Notes: generated by a model from the sequence alone, not told the origin. 64,000 nucleotides of DNA from Micractinium sp. NFX-FRZ (GCA_029339195.1 JAPTJF010000035.1:1-64000), one strand, 5' to 3'. Shown: positions 25,748 through 38,500, counted from the first letter of the stretch. Numbers and translations are program-made.

Positions 25748-28700
25748 CTACAAGCTGGGCCCCGCCTGCTGGATGCGTTGCACTTCGTCCGGCGTCATGT
25801 GCCCGCCGCCATCCTGCAGGTCGCAACAGGTTGCAGTAGGTAAGGGCGGCCCCTGCGTGTCGGGTGCAGAAGAGCCGGGGAAGCGATGCGGAAGCAGCAA
25901 CTGGTCAGCCGCCCGTGCCACATGCACTTGGACGCAGCAGGTGCAGCAGCTGCCACCGGGTGCCCGCCGTGACTACGGCACCCTGCGCCCTGCAGCCTTG
26001 ATGCCTTCTATTCACATGACTATCAAGTCCGCCCTCCCCCCGGAAAGGAGCTGCTCCTTGCAAGCAAGCACGCCTCTCCACCCCCGGGACCCCCCTCCTC
26101 CCCTCACCTCGAACTTTTTGAAGTTGGCCACAAACATGCCCGCCAGCTCGCGCCGCTGGTGGTCGTACGCCTCCCGGTCCGGCCACGTCCCGCACGGCTG
26201 CAGCAGCGCCGCCGGCACCCCGGTGCAGCTGGTAGGCACCTGCAGGTTGAACACGGGCATCGTGGCGCAGTCCGCCGCTGCCAGCTCGCCTGCGGAGGCC
26301 GGGGGGCGGGCGAGGCAGGCCGGTCGAGGGGGCGAAAGTGAGAGCGTGCATGCTTCCCGTCTGCCTGCCGTGGGCGCCTCTTTCTCAGCCTTACAGTGAA
26401 TCACGACAGCTGGTATCCATCAGGTCTAAAAATATTGCTACCCGCAGGCTATGTCTGCTGACTCCACCCGCCCCGCCCACCCACCCGAGTGTATCGCGTC
26501 CACCACCGCGCGCGTGTGCTCCAATCGGATGCGGCTGCCCTCGCCATACCTGCAGCAGGTACAATGCAGCGGAGGCAGGGAGGGGCGGCATCGGGAACTA
26601 AGTCTTGCACTCCCTTCTGGAATGCAGCATTGCATGTGGGGGTCACAGAAGAAGACCTGGCCTGATCCCTGCAGGCTGCGCCGCTTGGCCCCTCAACCCT
26701 GCTGGCATGCAGGCATCCCTGCGCAGGAGGCACTCGCCTGCCCGTCGTCCACCCCGTGTTGACCAGCCAGACGTGGGTGCCGTGCTGCTCCAGCTTCCGC
26801 CCCAGCATGGAGGCGTACTTCATCTGCAGCGGACGGCGGCGCAGGGACGTTTCAGCGGCCTGTGTCGCAGGTTTGGGGGCACGAAACTGTGGCATGCTGT
26901 AGGAAAGCCTCCGCCCTGGGTTCTGCCAGCACCCACCCACCGGGTGGAAGACGAGTGAGGTGGATGTGTAGCAGGCCGAGAAGGTGGGCTGCGGCGCCGT
27001 CACGCCCTGCTCCGTGCCCGCAACCTTGGCAGTGAACCCGCTGCAGCAAGAGAGGGGGTGGGGGGCAAGAGTCCGTTTCTTGATGTGACGCAGCGGTGGT
27101 CAAGGAGCAGGGAGTGCCATGGGTGGGAGGAGGGGCATGGGCAGTGAGGCCTGGCAGTGCAGCTGTACCCTGGCAGCTTCACATGTACGCTCTCCACGCG
27201 CTGCTGAGGCCTTTCTTCACGCTCGCCTCCACCAACCCCCGCCCACCCCGCCAGCCCCCCACCTGATGAAGTAGTACAGCGCCTGCTCCCGGCTCAGCCT
27301 GCTCACGGGCGGCAGCACGCCAAAGGTGTCGCAGCAGAGCAGCACGATGTTGCGGGGGTGGCCGCCCACGCAGGGCACCTGCGCGTTGTCTGCGGGGGCA
27401 CGGTGGGGGAGTGGGGCAGCGAGGAAAACACACCTGTCAGATCTCAGGTCGAATGGGCAGAATGCACGGGCAGCTGTGAAAGCAACACTCTGTCAGTGCA
27501 CCAACGTAACTCCCTCCCCTCCCCTCCTCTCCCCTCCTCTCCCCTCCTCCCCTCCTCTCCCCTCCGTCCCCCACCTCGCCCCTTCCTCCTCAAACACTAA
27601 GCCCCACCAATGTATTCGATGGGGTACGAGGCCCGCGTGTTCTCAGTTATGCTGGACGCGTTGAAGTCCACCTCCCGGCTCTCCTCATCAAACACGACGT
27701 TCTCCAGAGCGGCGCCAAAGCGCAGGGCGGCCCAGATGCCCGGCTCCCGCTCCTGCGATCAGGGTGGTGGGGTGGGAGGGCAGGGTGGGAGAGAAGGGAC
27801 ACAGAAGAGCTTTAGCTCTACAAAGGTCTCCAGGGAGGCACCCATGCGCAGTGCAGGTTGTTGTCTTCCGGACCCACCTCCCGCGCCAGGACACGTGTAG
27901 GAGGGGACAGGGGGTGGGATGCCGCGTGCTGGGGGCAGGGCCCGCCATGCCCGGGTGGGCAGCGTGGCGCACAGTGTTTCCGCAACCCCTGCCCGCCACA
28001 CCCGGCCCAACCCGATTTCTGCTCGCACTCATCGAAAGCCGTTGCGCTGCCCTGCTGTCCTTGCCTCTCACCCTCACTCAAACACTGAACCCAGTTCACC
28101 GTTGTTTTCTCAGTACCTCTCACCTTCTCGAGCCCGATGCACTTGGCATAGCAGCCCCCCTCAATGTTGAACACGCCTGAATCGCTCCAGCCCAGCTCGT
28201 CGTCGCCAATCATGCGGCGCTGGGGGTCGCTCGACATGGTCGTCTTGCCGGTGCCTGGTGGGCGGCAAGGGTGGGTAGTAAGGGGCAAGTTGAGGAGGGG
28301 CAAGGGCCTGTGATGCTCCGCAAGGGCCTGGGCGAGAGAGGCTTGAACCCATGGCACGGGGAGGTGGGGGTGCAAACAGGAGGGAGGGTACGGGAGAGGA
28401 GCGGGGCACCCGAGGCGGCGGGGTGGCAGTGCCGGGCACGCCAGGAGATGGGCAGGCACCAGCGCCCGCCGATGCCCCCAGCCAGGGGCCGCCCCAGCCG
28501 CGCACCTGAGAGCCCAAAGTACAGCGCCACGTCGCCCTCCTTGCCCACATTGCAGCCTGCAGGTGCAGCCGCAGACGGGACGAGTCAATAAAAAACAGTA
28601 CAGGGCAGACACGACGGCAGCCAATCTGCACGAATGCCACAAGACGACCCCATCCACATGAGCCTGCCATCCAGGAACAGTCAGATGGCCGCGAATCTCA

Positions 28701-31700
28701 TGGCACACCCCCAGCGTCACCACGCCTGCACCTTCACTGGCAGGCCGCCCCCCTCACCCGAGTTGAGCGGCAGGATGCCTCGCTTGGGCAGCCAGTAGTT
28801 CATGAGCGTGAACAGCCCCTGCTTCATGCACCCGGCGTACTGGGAGCCCAGGATGACCTGGCAGCCGGGGGTGGGTGTGGGTGGGCGGCGGGGTGGGAGT
28901 GGGACGAGTAAGGCCAAGCGAGCGGGCAGGATGGGGCTGGCGTGGTTGCAGAGGCGCGCAGCTGGTGGGGGGTGCGTCCCTCAATGGCGCGCACAATGCA
29001 CGCCTTGAAGCCCAGCCCGCGACCGTACATGCCGGCGAGTGCCCCGCCCACCAACCCCACCCCACCGCCAGATCGACCCCCTCACCAGCTCCCGCCGGTC
29101 GAATGAGATGTCCACGGATGTGTCCGAGGTCATGTACGAGGTGTAGCGGTTGGCGGGGAAGGCGCCGGCGTTGTACACCGTGAAGTGCGGGCGCCCAAAG
29201 TTGGCCAGCTGCTCCTCGGTGGGCCTGCAGAATTGGGGGGAAGGGAGGGGAAGGGAAGACGAGCAGCGCCTTGTGACGGGGCAGTGGCAGTGGGAGGCAT
29301 TGTTGGGAAAGAAACAAAGGGCCGCAGCAGCATGATTGCGTGCGTACTTGCTGCATGTAGGCACCGCCGGCTCTTGGCTGCGTGCCGGCATGCCAGAATC
29401 GCGCCGCTCGCCCGCCTCCAACGACCTGTCGGCAAAAGCAGCGTGGCACCTTGCCCCATCCATGCCAACACCCCACCCAACACCACGCCACACAATGCCA
29501 GCATCGCCGCAGCAGCTTCACGCACCGTATGAGCATGTTGTGCGCAAACAGCGCGTGGTAGGGGCGCGCGCAGACGATGCGTATGCGCACGCGGGCCTCC
29601 GGGTCCCAGCAGGCGAAGCCGTCGCACACGTACAGCCGCTCCAGCTGGTTCAGAAAGTCCACGGCGCGCTCGCGGTTGAGCGTGAAGGTGCTGCAGGGCA
29701 GGGGCAGGGCAAGGGCAGGGGGGGGCAGGGAAGGGGCTGCTGAGCTGCGCACTCGCGCGACAAAGCAGGGTTGGTGAAAGGTGGGAGGGACTAGTAGCGA
29801 GTGCGAGACTGAGACCGGGCCAAGGGCGGGGGGTGGTGACAGGCAGAGGGTGGCAGGAGAGGCGGTCATGGGGGAGCTGTGCCAGGCTGGCCCCAGCCAA
29901 ACGAGATGCTGGCCCCCATACATGGCACTGAGCCAGTCATGCGACGCAGGCAAGCGCTACAGCGCAACAAAATGGCCAGCTCATCAGATCGTGCCTCCCC
30001 AACCGCAGATCCGCCACCCCCACCTCACCCCTTCCTCCCGTCCGCCTCACCGCTCGTCCATCTCGTAATTGGGCGACCCCTCCCCCCACCACACATCCGC
30101 CTCGCTGCTGGCCTCCCGCACGATACGCTTGTCACGCGGGCTGCGGCCAGGGCAGGGGGGAAGGGAAGGGAAAATTGGGGGCGTACGCAGGCTGAATTTG
30201 GCTGGGTATGCCTGAGGAGGCCCTCGGCAAAGGGCACACAGTTGGGATGAGGAGCGCAGGGAGAGCTGCGCTTCAGCTGGCATTTTAACGGCGGCCAGTC
30301 TACATTCCTGCTAGGCTTGCTCCCTTGCTTCACTGCCTGCGCCGCCTGCATGCTGCTGTCGACAGCACAGCCCAGCGGCACCCCAGGGGCCACAGCGCAG
30401 CGACAACGCTGGACTGTCAACTCGCCCGCCCAGAACTGCCAGCCAGAAGCCCACCTGCGCCCCGTCTTGGCTCCTGTCACCGTGGCGAGCGCGCCCTGCG
30501 CCACGATGTGCGTGCTGGGCTCGTACTGCAGGGCCTGCGGAAAGCAGGGCAGGATGGATTTGTTTTACACAGAGCAAGGACATAGCGCCCATTGCAGGCA
30601 ACGGCCAGCGCGACGACACAGCTGGAGGCCATACATGGCACAGTTCAGGCCAGCGCCAGATGGCTGCAAAGCTGCCATCCCGTGTCCGCCCACGGAAGTG
30701 CTCACTTGCCCCTTCACCCTCCCACCTTTTCATACAGCTCTGCAGGGCTGAGGTTGTGGTACACCACCATTGGCTTGAGGCCCGCATCCGACATGGCCTG
30801 CATCAGACATGGCCAAGCAAGGGCAGCATGCGGGCAGGAAGGCAGGCAGGCAGGTGGGTGGCAGTGGGAGAGGCCAGCTGTACACCCCGTGCAGGCAGGC
30901 AGGAGCTGGCAGTGCGGCAGGGCTACATGCCGCGGCAGGCACAGTCAACTGGCGCACCGCCCAAGCTGCTGCAGCGGGCAAGCCGCTGCGGCATGTAGCT
31001 AGCAGCTTTGGCGGCCTGCTGTTCATCCACCTGGCTGCACGCGCATGCGCACCTTGACGAAACCGCTGCTGTTGAAGGTGTGGCTGTCCATGACTCGTGG
31101 GCTGTCGGGGTGGTAGCCCGACTGCGGCGCACCCCGGATGACACGCGGCCCCGCCTGCACGTCAGGACAGGCGGTGTAGTGCCCGGGGGGGCATCAGCAT
31201 CAGCAGCAGCAGCAGGCAGAGGGGTATCGAAAACTGATCCCCAACACGATGCTGCGGGCTGGAGGGGTGAGCAGTGTGCCACTGAGGGCCGCACACACCG
31301 GCAGCGGGCCAGTTGCGTCAGCAAGCCACTCATGGTACCTGCATGGTATTGATCAGCTCAATCCCCTGCCGCTGCCCGCAGCTCCCAACACCTCCTGTAT
31401 AACAGCCCAGCGGCGCACCTGGCGCGCTTTAGAGCGCAGCGTGTGGGACAGCGACTCTGCTGCCAGCTCCTCCCGCGCGGGATCCCGCTCCTTGAACGCC
31501 TTTTGCAGCTGCCGCAGCTCTTCCACATCCCGGGCACGCGGCGGATGGGCGCGGTCAGAGACCAATCCCCTGCATGATGGGCAGATGAGGGGGCAGATGA
31601 GAGGGGTGAGGAGCAGGGGATGGGGGACGGACAGGCAGAGATGGGCACGGAGCAAGACTGCCAAGCCTGTGCGGGAAGGCTGTGTAAGGTTGGGAGCTAC

Positions 31701-31946
31701 GCGGCGTGCGGCGGCGTCGGACGCAGCGCTGCCGGCCACGCGGCTGAGTGCACCTCAGGCCAGGAGGTAGGAGCGCTGGTCCAGAGCCGGAGGGCCTGCA
31801 AATCTCAGCAGGGTTTGCCAGGGAGGGGCACATCAAGGGGTTGGCAGCAGGCAGCACGCGAGTGGGCGGGAGCGGCGGCAGTGGGCGGCGCCTCGCTCGG
31901 CGCTCCCAACCGTTATGAAAATAGAATCCGCTACTCACGGTTCCAT
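25748..31946 (-). CDS. PCK: Phosphoenolpyruvate carboxykinase (ATP)
   Basis: Catalyses oxaloacetate + ATP to PEP + CO2 + ADP in gluconeogenesis and anaplerotic balance. Nineteen exons (minus): 31939..31946, 31419..31569, 31339..31365, 31053..31154, 30726..30797, 30455..30534, 30051..30140, 29526..29690, 29086..29224, 28758..28857, 28506..28556, 28124..28254, 27608..27752, 27263..27389, 26941..27040, 26738..26823, 26485..26549, 26108..26289 and 25748..25813, giving 628 aa with every phase closing. Family marks: [15 protein letters not shown]; the kinase-1 P-loop [12 protein letters not shown]; the metal-binding [39 protein letters not shown]. Exon 1 codes only the Met, Glu and part of a Pro codon. 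Intron 2 is just 53 nt and exon 3 just 27 nt. Intron 16 has a GC donor (CAG/GCGAGT). A TATAAAA lies about 90 bp upstream. The N-terminal extension ([18 protein letters not shown]) is alga/plant-like. Confidence 0.95.
27515..27575. repeat. CCTCTCCC polypyrimidine repeat in PEPCK intron
   Basis: Repeated CCCCTCCTCT units form a nearly pure pyrimidine tract of about 60 bp in the intron between exons 27263..27389 and 27608..27752. No other significance is apparent. Confidence 0.75.
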
Positions 31947-32257
31947 GATTTGGTGGCTTGTGTCGCCCTTCCCTGCAGCAACGGTGAAGCTCGACAAGGC
32001 GCCGAGATGGCTGCTGTCGGCGTGATGGTCAGCGTTTTATAATCAGGTGTAGGTACTCGGACGCTGTGCACACAATCAAGAACGTGAACCGGCTGCCCTA
32101 GGCTTGACGCAGCCAGAACCGAAAGCCCGCAGCACGAGCAAAGCAGCAAAGCAGCAAAGCAGCAAAGAAGGTCCCCAGCACGGCAGCACCACCACCCTGA
32201 GCGGCACAATCTGGGTGCTGGGTGTGGTTATGCACTGAAGGCGCTCGGCTGCCCGAC
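31947..32257. promoter_or_regulatory. Bidirectional promoter region, PEPCK / RING E3
   Basis: 311 bp between the divergent PEPCK and RING E3 start codons. It contains a TATAAAA on the PEPCK strand at 32035-32041 and an (AGCAAAGC)n tract at about 32137-32166 on the RING side. Confidence 0.65.
32035..32041 (-). promoter_or_regulatory. TATA box of PEPCK
   Basis: TATAAAA on the minus strand, about 90 bp upstream of the PEPCK ATG. This leaves room for a 5' UTR of about 60 nt and is the clearest core-promoter element in the window. Confidence 0.7.
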
Positions 32258-34416
32258 ATGCTGCTGCTCTCCTTCCTGTCTTGGGGCGGGGTGGCCAGCT
32301 GCACGCTGGGCGGGCTGCTGGGGCTCATCGGTGTTGCCAAGGGCCGCCAAGCACGGCAGCTGGGAGCCGCGGTGCCCGTGGACAGCCTCGCAGGTGCGCC
32401 GCCCCGCCGCCGCCACCCCTGCCGCTGCCAGTCCCGCCATGCCCTGCCGCTCATTGCTCAGCACTGATGCCGCCCCTGCAAACCACATGCCCCTCCGCAT
32501 TGCGCGCCTTGCACCCTCGCAGACCTGAAGCAGCTTTGGGCGCTGCTGCCGGTGCTGGTGGCAGTGACGGGGCGCGTGCTGGCGCCCAAGCCGTATGCCT
32601 GCGAGATGAGCGACACACAGGCGGTCATTGTGGAGGTGAGGCTTGCTGCTTGGTTGACGTGGTTGCACATGTAGAGGATGCAAGTAAATCATTGCGCTGT
32701 GGTGGGCTTTGAAATGGTGGGACGGCGGCAATGGAGGCGCGGCTTGCAGTGCCCGACACCCCTCGTGTGCCGGCTCGACCCACCTCTGCCGCTTCCCTCC
32801 CATCCCCTCCTCTTCCCTCTCTTCCCCCGCCTGCCTACTGTGCCCCCCACAGCTGCGCGAGGAGAAGCGCGGCGAGCGGCGCGCCGGCGGCGAGGCCTGG
32901 GTGGCCGACAACCAGCTGCTGCGGGAGAGCGTGCGGGAGACGGAGTGGGCGCTGGGCGACGGCAGCCGGGCGGAGCTGCCGGTGCAGGGCGGGTGCCACG
33001 CTGACGGGGACTACCTGCAGATGAGCGGAGACAGGCTGTGAGTGGGCCAGGTGGGGGGAAGCCCACGCGGGTTGGCGGGTGGCATGACTGGAGGGCGGCA
33101 GTGGGCCTCTGGGGCAGCGGCTGGCCAGATGCAGGATATGGCAGGCTGTGCTCAGGGTGGGGGGCAGGGCTGGGGGACAGTTAAGAGTGGCATGCCAAGC
33201 CAGTGACATTGCAGCAGCAGTTCTTGAACATATGCCATCAAGCACTGTGTTCCCTGAGCGCGCACTTGTCTCCGACCGCATGACACCGTCCCCACTGCCG
33301 GGCACCCCTCACGCTGCCCCGCCCGCCCCGCAGCATACCCGACGCGCAGCGCCACATGGCGATGCGCGTGGCCGAGGAGGTGCTGGGCTCCCGCACCCTG
33401 GGCACCCGCCGAGTGGAGCGCTGCCTGCCCGTGGGCACCATGATTACGGCGGTGGGCGAGCTGGGCACGGCGGTGGAGCACCCCTCGGCATTCAAGGTGG
33501 GTGGGCAGCTAACCAGCTCAGGCGGGAGTAGGGGCCGGCCTGGAGTGTGCAAGGCGGGCTTTAGGGTTCAGTACCCTAAACCCTACCTGGAGTGTGCATG
33601 GCGGGCTAATGGGCTGGGGGGATTGCCTCTGCATTGCCCGGCTACGACGGGATGGCCGCCCATCCAGCGGCCAGTGCTGCCCCACCTGCCCGCTCCTGCT
33701 GCTGCATGACCGCTGGATGCCTACTGCACCTGGGCCAGCCGCTGTGCTGACTGCACAGGATTCAGCCTGCTTCTCTCTTTCTGCTGCATATGCTTCTGCC
33801 AGTTTCTGCTGCACAGCCTACAGGGTGTTGCCACCAAGCTGGCCGCCCCTTTGTCCCCTGCCTGCCCCTGTGGTTGCCTCCCCCCCTGCAGTCCGCCATG
33901 AAGCGGGGCGGCAAGATGCTGGTTCTCAAGCGCCCCAGGGACGGGCCCTTCCTGCTCAGCCGCCAGCCGCTGCCCGACTTGGTGGCCTCACTGCAAGCCA
34001 CCTCCCTGGCCTGCCAGCAGTGGGCCCTGGGCTTCACTGCTGTGGGGGCCAGCATGCTCGTCATTGCAGCCACTCAGCACGCAAGCATCTGGCTGCGCCA
34101 GCGCCGCATGCGGCAGCGTATCGAAAAGGCGCTGCGCGAGCGGCGCGCAGGCAGCGGCGGCGCAGCGCAAGCCGGCGCCGCTGCTGCTGCAGCGCCGGCG
34201 GCGGCGGCGGCAGGGGCGGGTGGCGGCGCAGCGGCAGGAGGGGAAGAGGATGAGGGGATCGCCCGGGGGCTGTGCGTGGTGTGCTTGGAGCGGGCGCCAG
34301 ATATGGTGTTCCCCTCCTGCGGCCACATGTGCGCCTGCAACCGCTGCGGCGGCGGCCTGCCGCGCTGCCCCATCTGCCGCTCGCGCGGCCGCCCCATCCG
34401 AGTGTACACCCCCTGA
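32258..34416 (+). CDS. MUL1/SP1-like membrane RING E3 ubiquitin ligase
   Basis: A membrane-anchored E3 ligase of the MUL1/GIDE/SP1 family, which act at the mitochondrial outer membrane or the chloroplast envelope. Exons are 32258..32393, 32523..32635, 32853..33037, 33334..33496 and 33892..34416, giving 373 aa. An N-terminal hydrophobic segment (LSWGGVASCTLGGLLGLIGV) and a second one (LGFTAVGASMLVIAA) bracket the roughly 200-residue domain typical of the family. After an Ala/Gly-rich linker, the C-terminal C3HC4 RING reads CVVCLERAPDMVFPSCGHMC, then CNRCGGGLPRCPICRS, ending RVYTP. All zinc ligands are present. The domain order matches Arabidopsis SP1 (chloroplast protein-import turnover) as well as animal MUL1; which membrane is used cannot be told from sequence. 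Confidence 0.85.
33539..33607. repeat. 22-bp direct repeat flanking telomere-like motifs, RING intron 4
   Basis: CCTGGAGTGTGCAAGGCGGGCT (33539) recurs with one mismatch at 33586. Between them sit TTTAGGG and CCCTAAACCCTA, the plant/Chlorella telomere motif in both orientations around GGTTCAGTACC. The layout looks like a small insertion with flanking duplication. Confidence 0.6.
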
Positions 34417-35065
34417 GCCCCGGGCCTGCCACCGTTTTTCACTGCTGGCTCGCCCCTGTGTTGCTTCGCACGGCTTAGTGCCTCCATCTGGAGGTGCCTC
34501 GTGCACCCCACCTTGCTTGTATTTCTGACACTCCCTGTATCTTTGCTTCCGATCGGCGGCCCTCCCTCCCTGTGCCCTGCCTGTGCGCCCCACCTGCTAC
34601 GCAGAGCTCGCGCCAAGCCCCCGCCCTCTGCTCGGCCCCCTTTTCCACATCAACCATTGCATTCCATCGCCTCGACCCAGTTGCTCAAATGCTGCATGCG
34701 CCGGGTGCATAGCACACCTGTCAACAGCTCATGCCTCTCCACGCTTTCCACCCGTGGCCAGGCCACAAGAAGCTCAGCGGGCACTGGTCAGTGCAAGTCT
34801 TGCTGCGCTGTGTTGGCAGCACACACCGGTGCCCTCAAGCCGCCAGCACAGCCCGCGCCCTGCTTGACAAGTGTGCATGCCGGAGCGAGGCTGGCAGGGC
34901 GTTTGTGCACTGCATTTCCGGCCCCGGCTGTGTGCAGTAGACGGGCATTTGTTCAGGTTTTGCCTGATCAAGCCAGAGTTGCATCGCTTCCACCCCGCCC
35001 TCTCCTCTCATTGGCACACACTCCCCAACTTGCTGTGCTTGCGCTCTCGTACCCTGCAACTTCAA

Positions 35066-35070
35066 TGTAA
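35066..35070 (+). terminator. Putative TGTAA poly(A) signal of RING E3 gene
   Basis: TGTAA about 650 nt after the RING E3 stop codon, the first such motif downstream on the plus strand that I found. Confidence 0.55.
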
Positions 35071-35103
35071 TGCTTCAGGCGGCACTAACACCAGTGCTGA
35101 TAG

Positions 35104-35108
35104 TTACA
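35104..35108 (-). terminator. Putative TGTAA poly(A) signal of SDR gene
   Basis: TTACA on the plus strand (TGTAA on the minus strand), about 480 nt beyond the SDR stop and only 34 nt from the convergent RING poly(A) signal. Confidence 0.5.
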
Positions 35109-35585
35109 CAGGGTTCTGCTGTTTGCACGGGTTGCCAGCGGGTGGCCAGCCTGGCAACATCAGAGGGAAAAGGTACAACGTGTTCGCAAGCACAAGCAAG
35201 CGGTGGCGAGTGGCGGTGAAAAGGGGTCAAGCAGCTCGAATGGAAAACGAGGATGGAGGTCAATTTGGCTTCTCTGTGCAATGCTTAGACGGGGTACAGC
35301 TGATGGTTGTGTGTGGGGGCGGTGGAGGGGTGGGGGGAGGGATAGTTAGTTGTGCCGCTTGACGTGCCTGGTGACATGGCAGATCGTGGCAGTGCTGTGG
35401 TCAGCGCCAGTGGTCAAGTGTGACACATTAGTGCTTCGTTACCCAGTCTGCAAATAGTTCTTCATGCGCGTGCTTTCAAGTACATCAGTGCAGCAGCGCG
35501 GCCAACGCATCATTAGTGGCGCGATGCCCATCGGCATGGCAGCGGCCAGTGCATTTGTTGCCGGTGCATCCCCGCTGCCTGTGCT

Positions 35586-38500
35586 TCAGCCAGTGCGGGG
35601 CGGCTTGAAGAAAGCCCCCAGGGTGGGAGGGCCCCAGCCCTCGGGCCACAGCTCGGCTGGCTTGGTCCAGCGCCTGTGGAGGGGCAGGAAACCAGAGTGG
35701 GGCAGGGGATGGGGAGTTCAGGCGGTGCGGGTCAAGAGGGGGCGCTTGGGCAGCAGGCGGACGGGAGAGCGCTAGTGGTATGTATGGGACAGGTCACGCC
35801 CAGCCTGGCCAGTCGGCCTGCGGGGGAGCAGGCCGACACCCCCTGCCCGCCCGCCTGCCTGCCCTCTGCCTCTGGATTCCACAAGGCATGCAGCAAACCA
35901 AGGCACTGGCGGAATGCACCATACGCCTGCATGCGGCACACTCTGCCAGGCTCGGCAAAACTCCTCTGCCCGGCCCCTGCACCCCACCCCACAGCCCCCA
36001 CTCCCGCCACGCTCACAGGCAGATGATTGCCTTCATGTAGGGGCCGGTGAAGGGTTCGTTAAGGAAGTAGCGGCGGGCGGCCTTGGGGGTGATGGCGATG
36101 CGGTACACCGCCTCGCCAGCTGCGGTACAGCGAGGGGGGCGGTGAGCACAGGGTGAGGCAATAGGCCATGCACCCTCTGCAACCGACTCACAACAACAGC
36201 CGCCTGGCTGCCTTTCGCAAGCCCCCTCACCCCCGCCATTTGCAGCTCACCCTCGGCGGCCTCCATGGTGGGAAAGACCTGGAAGGCGGCGGCTCCGAAG
36301 ATGGGGCGCAGGGGGGCCATCTCGGGGCAGGCTGCAGCAGGGGGGGCGCACGGGGGGAGGGGGATGAGGGGGAGGATGTTCTCAGGGGAGGGGGGATGAG
36401 GCATGGGCCATGCGGCACCTGGAGCATGTGGCGAAACATGGCGTCCAGCTGGAAAATCTGAGCCGAGCGAAGGACCTATCTACCTCGTGCTCTCCCACTC
36501 TGTGAGGCCCGCGAGGATGGGACGCAGTGCCACCCTGGCGGGACCACTCACGGATGATGCTGTTGTTGTAGATCTCGGTGCGCACGTGCCCAGAGTTGAG
36601 CACCGACACCTGCCGGGCAGGGAGCGGCGAGTGTGGCATTTGAAGGAGATCAGCGGGCACCCCTGGTTGCGCCTGCACCGTTGGCACCCCCTGCCACCTG
36701 CACCCGATCTGGCACCCTGCCTGCGCCTGCACCTGCCCCTGCACACCTGCACGTTGGTCAGATTGAGAGCGTTGTGCTCGTTGTACCACTCGTCCGCGAT
36801 CCTGTCCACCCCGGCCTGCAGGAAGAGCATCCAAGGAGCATGAAGGCAGGAGCATATTTGGTGCGCCACACAGATAGCCTCCCTGAACTGTGTGCCAGCC
36901 ATTCATTGTGCAGCTCTGTCCACCCCGGCCGGTAGCGGAACCAAAGGAAGGGGCAGGTGAGGGAGGTGGGTTGCTGCCCACAGGCAGCCACTTATGCAGC
37001 CATGCTCAGCTCAGGTAAGTGCCCGTGTGCAGAGCGGCACTGCCAGCAGTTCAAGGCAGTGCGCGCACAGCCGGCCCGGTGGTGGTAAGGCTCGCGTGGG
37101 CACTGGCCAGCTCAAACCAGAGATGTGCGCACACGTACCTTGGCAACCGAGTATCCCAGGAAGCCCATGGGCACGTTCAACGACTCAATGGAGGAGTGCA
37201 GGAGGACGCGGGCGTACCCTGCGGCGCATCAGTGGTGAGCACACACAGTTGAGTGAAGTTGCTCACGTGTCCTGCGATACTTGTGCTGCCGTCAGCTCAG
37301 ACACGGCCTTCAATTCAGGCCCCTGATACCCCCCGCTTGCATGGATCCAAATGGGCTCAGCAAGGGGAGTAAATGGCCCTGGCTGGCCCAGCGAGCGGCC
37401 CAGCGAGCGGCCCCGAGCGAGCGGCAGCATCACACACAAGGAGTCACCTCCCCTCCACCGCTCTCTCCCTCCGTCTCCTAGTCCCACCTGTCTTCGGCAG
37501 CAGCGGCGCGGCGGCCCTCAGCACGCGCAGCGTCCCCCAGTAATTGGTCTCTACGTTGAGCTGCGCACAGCGGGGAGGAGACACGGCGGGGCATGGTGGG
37601 TTTGTGCGCCGGGCCGCGGGGTGGCACGTTGATGCGCTTCGGTGTCAGGCCTAGGCAAGGTAAGCGCAGGCGGGTGGGGAAGGGGGCGCAGGCCAGCAGG
37701 GGCAGCTCTTCACGGAAGGCAAGGCGTGCTGTGCATCGCATGTGGCTGCCGGCCAGGGTGCGCCCCCTCAGGCATCTCTCTCTTCCGGAGCCCAGAAACC
37801 CCACATGTGGACGAACCACTGGCCCCGGCCTCACCCGCTGGGCCAGCAGGCTGTTGTCCATGCAGTGGGGCGGCACTGTGATGTTGAGGGGAGCCAGCAT
37901 GTTGTTCTGCTGGAACATGCCGTAGTGGATGCCGCCGCGCCCTGAAGACAAGGGAAGATCAGTGGCGCAGACCGAGGGCGTGAGGCAAAGACATCCGCGT
38001 GAATTGAGAAGCCAAAAGCACCTGCAAAGGCACCTGTCAGCTGCCAAGCACCTGGAGGTGCCGCCACCTTGCTGGTTTCTAGGTGCGCTATCATGTCACA
38101 TCCCCCTCCACCCCTCCCACCCGTCCCCAAAGTGCTGACACACACACACTCTGCCCCCAACCCTGTCCCATGAGACCGTTGCTGGATCCCCGTGGACTTG
38201 TAATGTACGTGATTTATTGAGCAAGGCACTTGCCGGCATTGAGGAAGAGGAAGTCGATGCGGCGGTACGTCTGCCGCACGCGCCGGATCAGTGCCGTCAC
38301 CGACTCTGGCTTCGTCTGGTCCAGCTGCCACAGCTGGAAGTCCGCTGCGCGAGGGAGGGTGGCGGAAGGTGGATGGGAAGCTGTGAGAGCCACCAGAATG
38401 CTGATTGAGGTTCTGGACTGCCAGAGCCCGGAAGCCAGCTGGCAAGCGGAAGGAAAGCAGAAAGGAGGGCAGGGGGCGGCGAGCGGGGGAGGGAGGGACC

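Larger units (their letters stand above)
34417..35585. other. Convergent 3' region of RING E3 and SDR genes
   Basis: The RING 3' UTR (T-rich and pyrimidine-rich, as in other 3' UTRs here) runs to a TGTAA at 35066. The SDR 3' UTR on the other strand runs to a TGTAA at 35104. No additional gene is supported. Confidence 0.6.

Noticed and set aside
28754..29953. 399-codon open frame on the minus strand
   Set aside because: Only short parts coincide with PEPCK exons. The rest is intron read-through; exon joining by phase explains the locus better.
33555..33585. Telomere or subtelomere
   Set aside because: Only one TTTAGGG and one or two CCCTAAA copies occur, inside an intron. There is no array.
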